Shown: in pieces, positions 32,669 to 42,254 of the stretch
How positions within the stretch are numbered: the first letter of the stretch is position 1
Layout of the letters: each line of letters begins with the position of its first letter
Source of the DNA: Chryseobacterium taiwanense
GTDB lineage: Bacteria; Bacteroidota; Bacteroidia; Flavobacteriales; Weeksellaceae
Direction of reading: 5' to 3'
Assembly: GCF_000813825.1 (NCBI RefSeq)
Contig: NZ_JWTA01000008.1
Span: forward strand, 62,001 to 126,000
Length of the DNA: 64,000 nt
The notes under the pieces: generated by a model
What the model was told of the DNA's origin: nothing
The model's database searches: none
Seen by the model: only the letters and a program-made list of their open reading frames with translations
Made by a program: the position numbers and the translations under genes

Positions 32669-32897
32669 ACTGAAATATTTAAGCTAAAATTCGTTAAATA
32701 TGATCAATTTGCTGATTTGAATTGATTACCTTTTGTTATAAAAATCTAATATTTGGAATTGTAGATGAATAATAATGTTTTTGAAGAATGGAAAATATTT
32801 ATTATCAGTAATTTAAGGGTCTATTTTAATGATGGTACCCCTAATTGTTTTAAAATTTTTGTATATTATTTTCGAAAAACGATAAAATAATCCAAAG

Positions 32898-35174
32898 ATG
32901 AAAATTGATTACCAAGATAGTCCTTTTGATGTTAATATTTCCTTTGAAGCTCTCATAAAGGATTTACAGTTAAAAGTAGAACAGAATACTGCGGACGAAA
33001 AGGAGCGGTTGCTGTTCATAGAGCTACAAGGTTATCCTGCAATTAAAGATGGTATTATGGATGGTGTAGAGTTTGATACATGTTTCCCAATAATAGATCG
33101 TTTATTAAGACCTTTATTTCCTGAATTATTAACCCATAACGAAATAAAGGCGGTCACAATACCTTACACAGATTTTTTCTTTTACCATACCGAAAGATTC
33201 AAGTCGATATTGAAACAGGCAGGAGAGACATTTCAATTGGATATAAGAAATTTGGATGTCTATAATTCTTACATTCCGCTTTGCTGTATTATATTAAATG
33301 AACATTATAAAGTTCAATTAGACCTTTATAAACCACTATTTTACCGAATACCTGATTCGCATGGTAATTATAAAACCTATAGAATTCTTTATAATGCTGA
33401 TTTTATAGATGTCATTCCAACCTCGAGAGCGTATAATCTTCAAGATGTCGATATAGCTCGTTTAATTGATAATTATGATGATATTGACCTTTGGAAAAAA
33501 ATGTTTCCCCCTAAAAGCTATGTTTTATCGGGATTTGCGATTATTAACTTAGTTGATGTTACCGTGGAAAGCGCAGTGTCGACCTTTAAAGAAAGTTTTA
33601 TTGGCAACAGGACTGAACATTTGATAGAACAGACGGAAACTATAATCAATACTATTTTTAAAGTATCAAATCTTAGATGTGGCTTATTATTGTATAAAAA
33701 GGAAGAAAATAAACTTTATGAAGTAAATTTTACGAAGAGTTTCCCAACTTTCATTTCTATAGATCCAATGCAAGGGAATCTAGCCAATGAGGTACTTGCC
33801 CCTGAAATCTGTCATTTATTGTTTGAAAAGCTAACTTATTTTGCTACCTCATCCTTGAAAACAATAGTTCCCCAAAAGTTAATTAATTTTAAAAATCTGA
33901 GTTTTAGTGGCAGCTTTTTACTTGTTCCGGTTGTTTACGAAAATGAAACGATTGCTGTTTTAGAAGTCTATTGTCCTCAAGAACTTGTGCTTAACAGTAT
34001 TAGCGCACAAAAGTTAGATATCTTTATGGGATATTTATCTGAAACATTGCATCGTATTATTGTCATGCACCAAAATAAGATACAGGCAATGATTCAGGAT
34101 CATTATACTTCTATTCATGAAAGTGTTTACTGGAAGTTTCATCAAGTCGTGGAGAAGTATATTCAGAAGAATGATTTGGACAGTTCAGGTTCGTTAGAAT
34201 CTATTGTTTTTAATAACGTGTACGCCCTTTACGGGCAAGTAGATATCAAAGGGTCTTCTGAAGCAAGAAATAAAAGCGTAGAGCTGGATCTGCTGCTCCA
34301 ACTTCATGAACTACATGCATTATTATCAACATTTAATGGGGAATTGAAAGAACATCATGAACTATATTTACTTCTCAGAACAATTACTAATCTTTTAACA
34401 GAGATCACAAATTCTTTTGATGTAAATACCGAACAAAGAGTAGTGAAATTTCTTGACGAAGAAGCGCATGGGTGGCTTCGGAAGAATCATGTTGATGAAT
34501 CAATGAATATGGATGTAGTGGAATATTTTAGAGGGACCGAGTTGAATGGAAAGTTTCATCTGAAAAGACAGGCTTACTCAAATACGGTTGATACAATTAA
34601 TAGTAAACTGAGCAATATTTTGGATGACCATCAGAAGGAAGCCCAGAACATCATTCCCCATTATTTTGAACGATATAAAACTGACGGTGTTGATTTTAAT
34701 TTATATGTGGGTGCTGAAATAGCCCCTCGTCATACTTTTACGGATGAACAACTATATGAATTACGTTACTGGCAACTTATTACACTCATCGATATGGTCA
34801 CTGCACTCCAAAATGAAAAGCATGATCTTCCTTATCCATTGGGGGTAACAGGGCTTATACTTGTATATCACTCACCGTTATCTATACGTTTTAGAATGGA
34901 TGAAAAGAGATTCGATGTTGATGGGTCTTATAATGTAAGATATGAGGTTATTAAAAAAAGGATAGATAAAGCCCGGATAAAAGGAAGTGCCAGGCGAATT
35001 GTTGAAGAAGGTAAGATCTCTGTGGTATATTATTCTGATCATGAGAAGGATGAATATCTTAATTATTTGGATAAGCTGAGTAAAGAAAGGAAATTAACTT
35101 TTCAGACAGCTAATTATCTTGTAGAGGATCTTCAAAATGTTGTGGGATTAAAGGTTCTTCAAATCTCTTTTTAG
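32898..35174 (+). CDS. Large GAF-like domain protein, unknown
   Basis: 758 residues, cytoplasmic, no membrane segment. Residues about 235-400 look like a GAF domain ('LRCGLLLYKKEENKLYEVNF', 'SGSFLLVPVVYENETIAVLEVYCPQ'). The N-terminal 230 residues and C-terminal 350 residues ('VFNNVYALYGQVDIKGSSEARNKSVELDLLLQLHELHALL', 'FHLKRQAYSNTVDTINSKL') belong to no family I can name, but similar large proteins are common in flavobacteria. No catalytic signalling domain (GGDEF, HATPase, cyclase) is visible. It could be a sensor that works through partners. It precedes the SRPBCC-photolyase pair by 114 bp. Confidence 0.6.
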   Translation: MKIDYQDSPFDVNISFEALIKDLQLKVEQNTADEKERLLFIELQGYPAIKDGIMDGVEFDTCFPIIDRLLRPLFPELLTHNEIKAVTIPYTDFFFYHTERFKSILKQAGETFQLDIRNLDVYNSYIPLCCIILNEHYKVQLDLYKPLFYRIPDSHGNYKTYRILYNADFIDVIPTSRAYNLQDVDIARLIDNYDDIDLWKKMFPPKSYVLSGFAIINLVDVTVESAVSTFKESFIGNRTEHLIEQTETIINTIFKVSNLRCGLLLYKKEENKLYEVNFTKSFPTFISIDPMQGNLANEVLAPEICHLLFEKLTYFATSSLKTIVPQKLINFKNLSFSGSFLLVPVVYENETIAVLEVYCPQELVLNSISAQKLDIFMGYLSETLHRIIVMHQNKIQAMIQDHYTSIHESVYWKFHQVVEKYIQKNDLDSSGSLESIVFNNVYALYGQVDIKGSSEARNKSVELDLLLQLHELHALLSTFNGELKEHHELYLLLRTITNLLTEITNSFDVNTEQRVVKFLDEEAHGWLRKNHVDESMNMDVVEYFRGTELNGKFHLKRQAYSNTVDTINSKLSNILDDHQKEAQNIIPHYFERYKTDGVDFNLYVGAEIAPRHTFTDEQLYELRYWQLITLIDMVTALQNEKHDLPYPLGVTGLILVYHSPLSIRFRMDEKRFDVDGSYNVRYEVIKKRIDKARIKGSARRIVEEGKISVVYYSDHEKDEYLNYLDKLSKERKLTFQTANYLVEDLQNVVGLKVLQISF

Positions 35175-35288
35175 TATTTTCTTTTTTTGTTGTTCCTAGG
35201 AAGTTTAAGATTTGAAATAGATGTATTTGAAAAAAAATAAGGAAATTAGCATAAAATCTTTCTTTTACAGGATAGCACCATAAAATAC

Positions 35289-35759
35289 ATGATACATACA
35301 ATCTATAGAGAGCAGCAACTATATTGTGATATAGAAAAAGCGTGGAAGTTTTTTTCCTCGGCAAATAATCTTTCAACGATCACACCTCCGGATATGAAAT
35401 TTACGGTGCTGACTAAAATGGAAGATGATGAAATTTATGAAGGAATGATCATTGATTATTATATTTCGCCGATACTGGGAATAAAAATGAAATGGAAAAC
35501 AGAAATCACACAGGTTGACTTTCAAAAAAGCTTTACCGATTTTCAGAAAAAAGGACCTTATAAACTTTGGAACCATCATCATGAATTTATAATCAATGAC
35601 AAAGGAATATTGATGAAAGATTCAGTGAAATACGAACTTCCTTTTGGATTCTTGGGAGAAATTGCCCATAAAATATTTGTAAGAAAAAAGCTTGAACACG
35701 TTTTTAATTACAGGTTTAAAGTCTTAGAAAATCTTTTCAATAATAATAAAATCTCATGA
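35289..35759 (+). CDS. SRPBCC (START-like) family protein
   Basis: 156 residues, soluble. The beginning 'IYREQQLYCDIEKAWKFFSSANNLSTITPPDMKF' and the middle 'MIIDYYISPILGIKMKWKTEITQVDFQKSFTDFQKKGPYKLWNHHHEF' match ligand-binding SRPBCC proteins, including those once called cell-division inhibitors. These form a helix-grip cavity for a hydrophobic ligand. In many Bacteroidota and cyanobacteria the gene neighbours photolyase, as it does here (55-nt gap), so a role in light response or DNA repair is often proposed but unproved. Confidence 0.85.
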   Translation: MIHTIYREQQLYCDIEKAWKFFSSANNLSTITPPDMKFTVLTKMEDDEIYEGMIIDYYISPILGIKMKWKTEITQVDFQKSFTDFQKKGPYKLWNHHHEFIINDKGILMKDSVKYELPFGFLGEIAHKIFVRKKLEHVFNYRFKVLENLFNNNKIS

Positions 35760-35814
35760 TTATTTTGACAAAAGGAGATAATGATGTTGAATATATTTTT
35801 AGTTCAAAAATCTA

Positions 35815-37101
35815 ATGGAAATGGATAAAATAAATATTTTTTGGTTCAGAAGAGATCTTAGACTAGAAGATAATGCAGGACTGTATCATGCTTTGAAATC
35901 TGGGCTCAAAGTAATGCCAGTTTTTATATTTGATACGGAAATTTTAGATCAGCTTCAGGATAAGTCGGATAAAAGAGTAGATTATATTCAGCAGGCTCTT
36001 GCTAATCTGCAAAGAGATTTAATTGATTTAAAAAGCGGACTTACCGTATATCACGGGAAGCCTCTGGATATTTTTAAAAGCCTCACCGAAGAATTTGAGA
36101 TTGATACTGTGTTTTGTAATCGGGATTACGAACCTCAAGCGATCAAGAGAGATCAGCAGGTAAAGGATTTTCTTCATAAAAAAGATATTGCTTTTTCAGA
36201 TTGTAAAGATCAGGTGATATTTGAAAAAAACGAAATCCTGAAAAGTGATAAGTCTCCATACACTGTTTTTACTCCTTATTCAAAAATATGGAAAGAGGCT
36301 TTACAATCTATAGAAACTTTTGCTCCTGACTTTAATAATTTAGTTCATATAAGTAATCCAAAAGATATTCCCAGTCTTGAGGATATTGGATTTAAAAAGA
36401 CAGAAATTATGTTTACAAAACCATCTCTTGATCTAAAAATTATTAAAACCTATGGACAATATAGAGATTTTCCTTCTTTAGATCATACGAGTCATTTGGG
36501 AGTAGCTCTTCGTTTCGGAACTATTTCTGTACGAGAATGTGTACAATTTGCTCTTAAACATAACGAAACATGGCTTAATGAATTGATATGGAGAGAGTTT
36601 TTTATGCAGATTCTTTTTCATTTTCCTTATGTGGTTACCCATTGTTTCAAGAAAAAATATGAAAACATCCACTGGAGAAATAATGAAGAAGAGTTCAAAG
36701 CATGGTGCGAAGGAAAAACGGGTTATCCTATTGTAGATGCAGGAATGCGTGAACTTAACACAACAGGCTTCATGCACAACAGGGTAAGAATGATTACGGC
36801 AAGTTTCCTAACCAAACATCTCTTGATTGACTGGAGATGGGGAGAAGCTTATTTTGCACAAAAACTGTTGGATTATGATCTTTCTGCCAATAATGGAAAC
36901 TGGCAATGGGTAGCAGGAACGGGATGTGATGCAACGCCTTATTTTAGAATCTTCAATCCCGAGGAACAAACCAAAAAGTTTGACAAAGAGCTTAAGTATA
37001 TTAAAAAATGGCTTCCCAACTATGATCAACCCAAACCTTTGGTCGATCACAGATTGGCAAGAGAAAGAGCTTTAGAAGCTTATAAAAAAGCATTGGATTA
37101 G
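35815..37101 (+). CDS. phrB: Deoxyribodipyrimidine photolyase
   Basis: 428 residues (a second in-frame ATG lies 6 nt later). FAD-dependent enzyme of the cryptochrome/photolyase family that repairs UV-induced pyrimidine dimers with light. N-terminal alpha/beta domain 'FWFRRDLRLEDNAGL' (antenna binding), then the FAD domain with 'ELIWREFFMQIL', 'GKTGYPIVDAGMRELNTTGFMHNRVRM', 'LLIDWRWGEAYF', 'DLSANNGNWQW', 'PYFRIFNP'. These Trp and Asn positions are the flavin-contact and electron-transfer residues of class I CPD photolyases. Closest type: class I CPD photolyase. Pairs with the SRPBCC gene upstream. Confidence 0.93.
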   Translation: MEMDKINIFWFRRDLRLEDNAGLYHALKSGLKVMPVFIFDTEILDQLQDKSDKRVDYIQQALANLQRDLIDLKSGLTVYHGKPLDIFKSLTEEFEIDTVFCNRDYEPQAIKRDQQVKDFLHKKDIAFSDCKDQVIFEKNEILKSDKSPYTVFTPYSKIWKEALQSIETFAPDFNNLVHISNPKDIPSLEDIGFKKTEIMFTKPSLDLKIIKTYGQYRDFPSLDHTSHLGVALRFGTISVRECVQFALKHNETWLNELIWREFFMQILFHFPYVVTHCFKKKYENIHWRNNEEEFKAWCEGKTGYPIVDAGMRELNTTGFMHNRVRMITASFLTKHLLIDWRWGEAYFAQKLLDYDLSANNGNWQWVAGTGCDATPYFRIFNPEEQTKKFDKELKYIKKWLPNYDQPKPLVDHRLARERALEAYKKALD

Positions 37102-37105
37102 TTCT

Positions 37106-37144
37106 ATTCAATAAGTGTTATTTCTAAAATAACACTTATTGAAT
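37106..37144. terminator. Bidirectional terminator overlapping a stop codon
   Basis: An 18-bp perfect stem (37106-37123 with 37127-37144) with a 3-nt loop. The right arm contains the stop codon of the minus-strand DUF4249 gene (37136-37138). It serves both convergent genes. Confidence 0.85.
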
Positions 37145-37942
37145 GACTGTACTTTTTGTTCTTACAGTATGAGCAGAAAAATAACCTAATGCTCCATTAC
37201 TGATGTTACTCGGAGGATTGGTAGGAGTAATTCCTCCTCCGGGACCACCTCCGGAAAGTTGCAGAAGCGCTGAATAAAAAGTGTACACTTTGTCATCAAT
37301 ACACTGCATTTCCACATGAATGGTGTCACCTACAACGACTTTAATATCATCCGCATCACCTTCATCATTAGGAAGGATTAAAGGTCTCTGATTGGGCATT
37401 CCATTATTTACATTATCGGAAAACTCTGAGAAAAACTTCTTAGAATTATTATTTACTGTATACACAAAAAGATAACGATTTCCTAAAGGTGATGGATCTG
37501 TAAAAACGGGTAAAAGGGTATAACTTGTTTCACCTCCCACCATAAACGAGTCCTGATCCAGTCCGTCAAAAGAAACGGCTGTAGGCATCGTACTTTGTGC
37601 AGAATATTCCTGTCCTTCTGCGTTGATCTTTAAAGTATAGGTTCTTCCCGATTGTCCTACAAAAGTTGAGGTTTTATACGTTCCGTTGCCAACATATTGC
37701 AAGGTTTCCGTTTGTCCAGTATTATCACTTAAAGTAACCTGTGCATTTTCGATGGCTGGATATTGATTGTTTTCTGTAAAGGCAACAGATTTCGTGATCT
37801 TCACATAATAAGGTCCGGCTTGGTCAGTTACATTTGCTTCGATAACGATTTTCCCGCTTTCATCCGCCAAATCAAGATCAATTTCCTTTTCACAAGACGT
37901 AACGATAAACAGAGATAATATGATTAAAAATAAATTTTTCAT
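37136..37942 (-). CDS. DUF4249 family lipoprotein
   Basis: 268 residues. Lipoprotein signal ending in FIVTSC. The mature part starts 'EKEIDLDLADESGKIVIEANVTDQAGPYYVKITKSVAF', the usual opening of DUF4249 proteins, followed by a Carboxypeptidase-like beta domain ('QVTLSDNTGQTETL', 'RTYTLKINAEGQEYSA') and a C-terminal section with 'GNRYLFVYTVNN'. DUF4249 lipoproteins are encoded next to TonB-dependent receptors in Bacteroidota, as here (3-nt gap), and probably act as surface partners of the receptor. Confidence 0.88.
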   Translation of the reverse strand: MKNLFLIILSLFIVTSCEKEIDLDLADESGKIVIEANVTDQAGPYYVKITKSVAFTENNQYPAIENAQVTLSDNTGQTETLQYVGNGTYKTSTFVGQSGRTYTLKINAEGQEYSAQSTMPTAVSFDGLDQDSFMVGGETSYTLLPVFTDPSPLGNRYLFVYTVNNNSKKFFSEFSDNVNNGMPNQRPLILPNDEGDADDIKVVVGDTIHVEMQCIDDKVYTFYSALLQLSGGGPGGGITPTNPPSNISNGALGYFSAHTVRTKSTVIQ

Positions 37943-37945
37943 GAA

Positions 37946-40279
37946 TTAAAATTTGAAGTTATAAGTGATATTGGGTACCCAACGGAAAAGAGAGGTCTGC
38001 ATTGCTCTTGTCGTTCCCGGTTTATCAGGATTGTCTTCAAAAGTAATCGTATAGGCATTTTGTCTTCCATACACATTGTAAACTCCGAATGACCACGAAC
38101 CTTTGAAACGCTTATTAGAACTCGGTTCATACGTTGCACTCAAATCCATTCTGTGATAAGCAGGCATTCTGTCTGCATTTCTGTTGCTGTACTGGAAAAC
38201 AGTTTGTCCGTTCAGTTCATATTTTCCGGTAGGGAAGGTCACTGCATTTCCTGTGCTGTAAAGAAACAATCCGGAGAAAGACCATTTCGGATTCAACTGA
38301 TAAGTAGCTACGACAGAAAGATCGTGGGTTTTATCCTGTCTTGCATTGTACCATTCATTATCATTAATTCCGTTTATTTTTCTTTCGGTTTTAGATAAAG
38401 TATAAGAGATCCATCCCGTTAATTTACCGCTTTTCTTCTTAGCAATTAATTCCAGACCATAAGCTCTTCCTTTTCCGAATAACAGCTCACTTTCTACATC
38501 TGCAGCGGTATCGAACGTAATTTGTGCTCCATTTTTATAATCAATCTGATTCTGCATAGATTTGTAGTAGATCTCTGCATTCAGTTCATAATTATTGTTG
38601 TTAAAATTTCGGCTGTATCCTGCACTGATCTGATCTGCAATTTCAGGTTTTACAGTGTAACTGCTTCCAATCCATTGGTCAGTAGGATTTCCGCTTCCGC
38701 TGTTGCTTAATAAATGTAAATTCTGTGTATTTCTTGAATATCCTCCTTTAATACTGCTCACTTCATTAATTCTGTAATTTGCTGTAATTCTAGGCTCCAG
38801 GTTCACATATGTTTTACCAAATTTTCCTTTTTCTAGATATTCAGAATCGGTAAGAATTCCATTTTCATACGTGTTGAAGGTATCACCACCCAATACACTG
38901 AATACCGAAAGTCTTACCCCATAATTAATCGTCAGCTTTTCTGTCGCTTTAAAATCATCATTGATATAAGCTGCATTTTCCCACGAATATCTCGCATTTC
39001 TCGGAAAACTGCTTACACTGGTTCCCGAAGCACTGCTTGGAGTAATGGTATGATAAATTGACTGTAACCCAAATTTTACATTGTGCTTATTTCCTGCAAA
39101 CCACGAAAAATCCTGTTTTATATTCCAGTCTTCAATCTGAGAATCAAGTCCGAAAGTATTGTTGTTACTGCTTAAACTTACATTATAATTGTAATTGCTG
39201 TAAATGAATGATGTATTTGAAAATAACTTGCTGCTTATAATACTGTTCCAGCGCAGCGTAGCCGTTGTGTTTCCCCAATCGGTTGAAAAAGTATCTCCAA
39301 GACCTAAAACATCTCTTCCAAAATATCCGGATAAATAAAGTCGGTTATTTTCATTAATCTGATAATTGGCCTTAAGATTTAAATCATAAAAATATAATTT
39401 ACTGTCTTTAAAATCATCTGTCGCCTTTAAAAATAAATCGGCATACGTTCTTCTTCCTGAAATGATAAATGATGACTTTTCCTTTTGAATAGGTCCTTCA
39501 ACGCTCAGTCTGCTGCTGATCAAACCAATTCCTCCATTTAAGTTATAATCCTTATTGTTCCCGTCTTTCATTTTCACATCCAGAACGGAGGAAAGACGAC
39601 CTCCGTATTGAGCAGGACTGTTCCCTTTGATGATACTCACATCTTTCAATGCATCGCTGTTAAAGGTGCTGAAAAACCCAAGTAAATGGGAAGCATTATA
39701 AACAGGAGCTTCATCCAGTAAGATCAAGTTCTGATCAGTAGCACCGCCTCGTACAGAAAATCCACTGTTTCCTTCACCGGTGCTTTTTATTCCGGGCAAT
39801 AGCTGAATGGTTTTCATGACATCCTTTTCACCGAATAAAACCGGAAGTTTTTCAATGTTTTTCATGCTCAGTGTTTCAGTTCCCATTTGAGCCGAAGAAA
39901 GATTTTTGTCTTTCTTTACGCCGGAAACGACCACTTCCTCAATTTGTGCGACTTTATCCTGTTCTTCTGAGCTGATCTCAATATTAATCTTCACATTATC
40001 TTCTACATTTACAATTTGCTGCAGATCTTTAAAACCTGATTTGGAAAAAAGTAGGGTATAAGAACCTTTTGGCAATGAAAGAGAATAAAATCCGTATTCA
40101 TTGGCAACAACAGAGATGGTAGGATCTTCGGCAACTTTTATGGAAACGCCTAAGAGCAATTCGCCATTTTTTTTGTCTTTTACCGTGCCACTTACCGAAT
40201 AGTTTTGCTGTGCAAAAAAGACTGTACTGAAACAAACTGCAGCTATAGTAGTAGCAATTTTCATAGAAGATGTCTGCAT
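37946..40279 (-). CDS. TonB-dependent receptor with carboxypeptidase-regulatory-like domain
   Basis: 777 residues; a start at 40264 (five residues shorter) would also give a normal signal peptide ending FFAQQ. Residues 27-110 form a carboxypeptidase-regulatory-like domain ('YSVSGTVKDKKNGELLLGVSIKV'), 125-225 the plug ('LPVLFGEKDVMKTIQLLPGIKSTGEGNSGFSVRGGATDQNLILLDEAPVYN'), and the rest a beta-barrel ending in Phe ('TYNFKF'). Outer-membrane importer of an unknown ligand, paired with the DUF4249 lipoprotein. Its promoter and a flanking inverted repeat are described at 40309-40379. Confidence 0.93.
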   Translation of the reverse strand: MQTSSMKIATTIAAVCFSTVFFAQQNYSVSGTVKDKKNGELLLGVSIKVAEDPTISVVANEYGFYSLSLPKGSYTLLFSKSGFKDLQQIVNVEDNVKINIEISSEEQDKVAQIEEVVVSGVKKDKNLSSAQMGTETLSMKNIEKLPVLFGEKDVMKTIQLLPGIKSTGEGNSGFSVRGGATDQNLILLDEAPVYNASHLLGFFSTFNSDALKDVSIIKGNSPAQYGGRLSSVLDVKMKDGNNKDYNLNGGIGLISSRLSVEGPIQKEKSSFIISGRRTYADLFLKATDDFKDSKLYFYDLNLKANYQINENNRLYLSGYFGRDVLGLGDTFSTDWGNTTATLRWNSIISSKLFSNTSFIYSNYNYNVSLSSNNNTFGLDSQIEDWNIKQDFSWFAGNKHNVKFGLQSIYHTITPSSASGTSVSSFPRNARYSWENAAYINDDFKATEKLTINYGVRLSVFSVLGGDTFNTYENGILTDSEYLEKGKFGKTYVNLEPRITANYRINEVSSIKGGYSRNTQNLHLLSNSGSGNPTDQWIGSSYTVKPEIADQISAGYSRNFNNNNYELNAEIYYKSMQNQIDYKNGAQITFDTAADVESELLFGKGRAYGLELIAKKKSGKLTGWISYTLSKTERKINGINDNEWYNARQDKTHDLSVVATYQLNPKWSFSGLFLYSTGNAVTFPTGKYELNGQTVFQYSNRNADRMPAYHRMDLSATYEPSSNKRFKGSWSFGVYNVYGRQNAYTITFEDNPDKPGTTRAMQTSLFRWVPNITYNFKF

Positions 40280-40308
40280 CTCAATATTTTATAAGTTTAT
40301 TGTTGTAT

Positions 40309-40379
40309 AGTAAACGTATTTGACTCTCAAATATACTCTATTTCTAAAGTATTTATCAAAAGAGAGTGATATGTTTACT
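40309..40379 (-). promoter_or_regulatory. Promoter of the TonB receptor with flanking inverted repeat
   Basis: On the minus strand, TTTG (40360-40357), 21 nt, then TATATTTG (40335-40328) match the Bacteroidota consensus. An imperfect inverted repeat surrounds it: left arm 40309-40328 (AGTAAACGTATTTGACTCTC) and right arm 40362-40379, sharing AGTAAAC, TAT and ACTCTC blocks. The arms touch both promoter elements, so this looks like an operator. The rest of the 344-bp gap (40280-40623) holds only the terminator at 40539. Confidence 0.65.
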
Positions 40380-40538
40380 AATTAGTAATATGAATCCAGT
40401 AAATGTTTCAGGCAGTATAAATTTTTATAAAAACTAGAAATCTTTGCGGGAAATAATTAAATCGTATTTTTTGTAAGTTTATTGTGATTTTTAAGGATAA
40501 AATTTGAATCTACAGGAAATAAATAGATAACAAAATAC

Positions 40539-40573
40539 AAAAAAGCTAAACAACTGTATTGCCTAGCTTTTTA
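40539..40573 (-). terminator. Terminator after the esterase gene
   Basis: AAAAAGCTA (40540-40548) and TAGCTTTTT (40564-40572) are perfect complements. On the minus strand the hairpin ends in a T-run, as needed for the gene at 40624. Confidence 0.75.
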
Positions 40574-40623
40574 TTTCGATTCTTAAAAAGTCTTCTTTTA
40601 ATGTCTTTTTCCTATCATCTAAA

Positions 40624-41361
40624 CTATTTTTCAGACGCCGAGAGCCATTTTATAACGTCATTTAGCATGTCCTGATTAACAGTGTGATCTTCCTGATATT
40701 GATGAAATTCAGGTTTTAATCCTTTTGATTGTAAATAATCAACGGCATCCAAAGCATATTGAAATTTTAAAACTGAATCTTGTGTTCCATGAGAAACAAA
40801 TATTTTCAAATTTTTTAATCGGTTTTCTGTGGAAAACAAAGGTTTTACTTCTGGAAGCAGCCTTCCGCTCATAACTGCAATTCCTTTAATTTTTTCAGGT
40901 TCCGTCAAAGCTACACTGTAGCTCATAATTCCACCCTGACTGAATCCCATTAGAAAAACTTTATTCTCATCAAAATCCTCAACATTTTTAAGGTCTTCAA
41001 TAAATTTTAAAATTTCTTTTCTAGAACTTTCCGCCTGTTCTTCATTGATTACTGAACCTTGTGGAGTAAATTTTACCTGAAACCATGCAAAACTGTTCTG
41101 TCCCAAAACCAATGGACCTCTTGCAGATACTACCAGAAATTGGTCTGGAAGTGCATGGGCAAAAGAAAACATATTTTGTTCGTTGCTTCCCACACCATGC
41201 ATCAGAATGATTAATGGTGGTTTTTCAGTTTTTACTTTTGGTGATCTTACCAAATAATGCAATGATGGTTTTTGAGTTGTATCTGTCATTTTGAAACTTA
41301 AACTTATTAAAATAACGAATAGCAGTAAAGTTGATATTCGTACATATTTTGATGCTATCAT
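40624..41361 (-). CDS. Alpha/beta hydrolase (carboxylesterase/phospholipase type)
   Basis: 245 residues. N-terminal membrane or signal segment (about 8-26). Then the alpha/beta-hydrolase core: 'PLIILMHGVGSNEQNM' (oxyanion region), nucleophile Ser in 'GFSQGG', Asp in 'VSHGTQDSVL', His in 'YQEDHTVNQ'. The layout is that of bacterial carboxylesterase/phospholipase proteins of about 220-250 residues. It probably acts in the periplasm. Its start overlaps the stop of the dioxygenase gene by 4 nt (41358-41361), so the two are translationally coupled. Confidence 0.85.
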   Translation of the reverse strand: MIASKYVRISTLLLFVILISLSFKMTDTTQKPSLHYLVRSPKVKTEKPPLIILMHGVGSNEQNMFSFAHALPDQFLVVSARGPLVLGQNSFAWFQVKFTPQGSVINEEQAESSRKEILKFIEDLKNVEDFDENKVFLMGFSQGGIMSYSVALTEPEKIKGIAVMSGRLLPEVKPLFSTENRLKNLKIFVSHGTQDSVLKFQYALDAVDYLQSKGLKPEFHQYQEDHTVNQDMLNDVIKWLSASEK

Positions 41362-42248
41362 GCCTTATCGATTTTCACGGACATCATATTGAGCGATCCG
41401 GCAACAAGAGCATCATTGAAAATGGTAACTTTTTCATCTTTTTCCTGTAAACCTAAAATATAAAGCAGAGGATTATAATGTTCAGGAGTAGGAATTGATA
41501 GTTGAATCTCTTTCCCCAGTTTATCATAGCGGATCAAAGACTGATGATCTCCATCTGTAACAAGCTGTTTGATTTTCTCATTGGCGGTAATTGCCCAGTC
41601 AAAACCATATCCCGGTGTCATCATTTTATCCCACGCTGCCATTCTTAGATTATGAACCGTATTGCCGCTTCCTATAATCAAAACTCCTTTTCTTCGCAGG
41701 GCAGAAAGCTCTTTTCCTAAGGCATAATGATATTCCGGACCTTTTGTATAATCCATACTCATTTCAATCACAGGAATGTCTGCATTGGGATATAAAAATT
41801 TAACAACAGTCCAACAGCCGTGATCTAATCCCCATTCATCAGTTAAGCTAATATCAACCGAACGTATCAGTTTTTTGGTTTCCAAAGCAAGCTCTGGACT
41901 TCCGGGAGCAGGATATTGTACATCAAACAAAGCTTGAGGAAAACCTCCGAAATCATGAATGGTTTCCGGATGTTCCATTGCAGTGATAAACGTACCCTTC
42001 GTTTCCCAATGTGCCGAAATACAAAGAATAGCTCTTGGCTTTGGTAATGTTTTGGCTATTGACTGAAATCCCTGAGTAAACATATTGTCATCAATTGCAT
42101 TCATAGGATTTCCGTGTCCTAAAAAAAGTACCGGCATTCGTTCTGATGGAGCCATATTGTCGGTAAGAGAGCGCAATTTGCTAAGTTTCATTGCTGCGGC
42201 TCCTATAGGTAAAAGTGCCATAACTTTAAGAAAATCTTTTCGCTTCAT
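41358..42248 (-). CDS. ygiD: 4,5-DOPA dioxygenase extradiol-like protein
   Basis: 296 residues, a LigB-family dioxygenase homologous to E. coli YgiD. Zinc-ligand histidines are placed as expected: 'LFLGHGNPMNAI', 'CISAHWETKG', 'WGLDHGCWTVVKFLYP' and 'IGSGNTVHNLR'. The family opens catechol rings between the 4 and 5 carbons; the natural substrate in bacteria is often unknown. An N-terminal stretch 'MALLPIGAAAMK' after 'KRKDFLK' looks like a signal or Tat-like leader, so it may be exported. Middle gene of a three-gene operon with an ester-cyclase-like gene and the esterase. Confidence 0.88.
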   Translation of the reverse strand: MKRKDFLKVMALLPIGAAAMKLSKLRSLTDNMAPSERMPVLFLGHGNPMNAIDDNMFTQGFQSIAKTLPKPRAILCISAHWETKGTFITAMEHPETIHDFGGFPQALFDVQYPAPGSPELALETKKLIRSVDISLTDEWGLDHGCWTVVKFLYPNADIPVIEMSMDYTKGPEYHYALGKELSALRRKGVLIIGSGNTVHNLRMAAWDKMMTPGYGFDWAITANEKIKQLVTDGDHQSLIRYDKLGKEIQLSIPTPEHYNPLLYILGLQEKDEKVTIFNDALVAGSLNMMSVKIDKA

Positions 42249-42254
42249 TCATGT

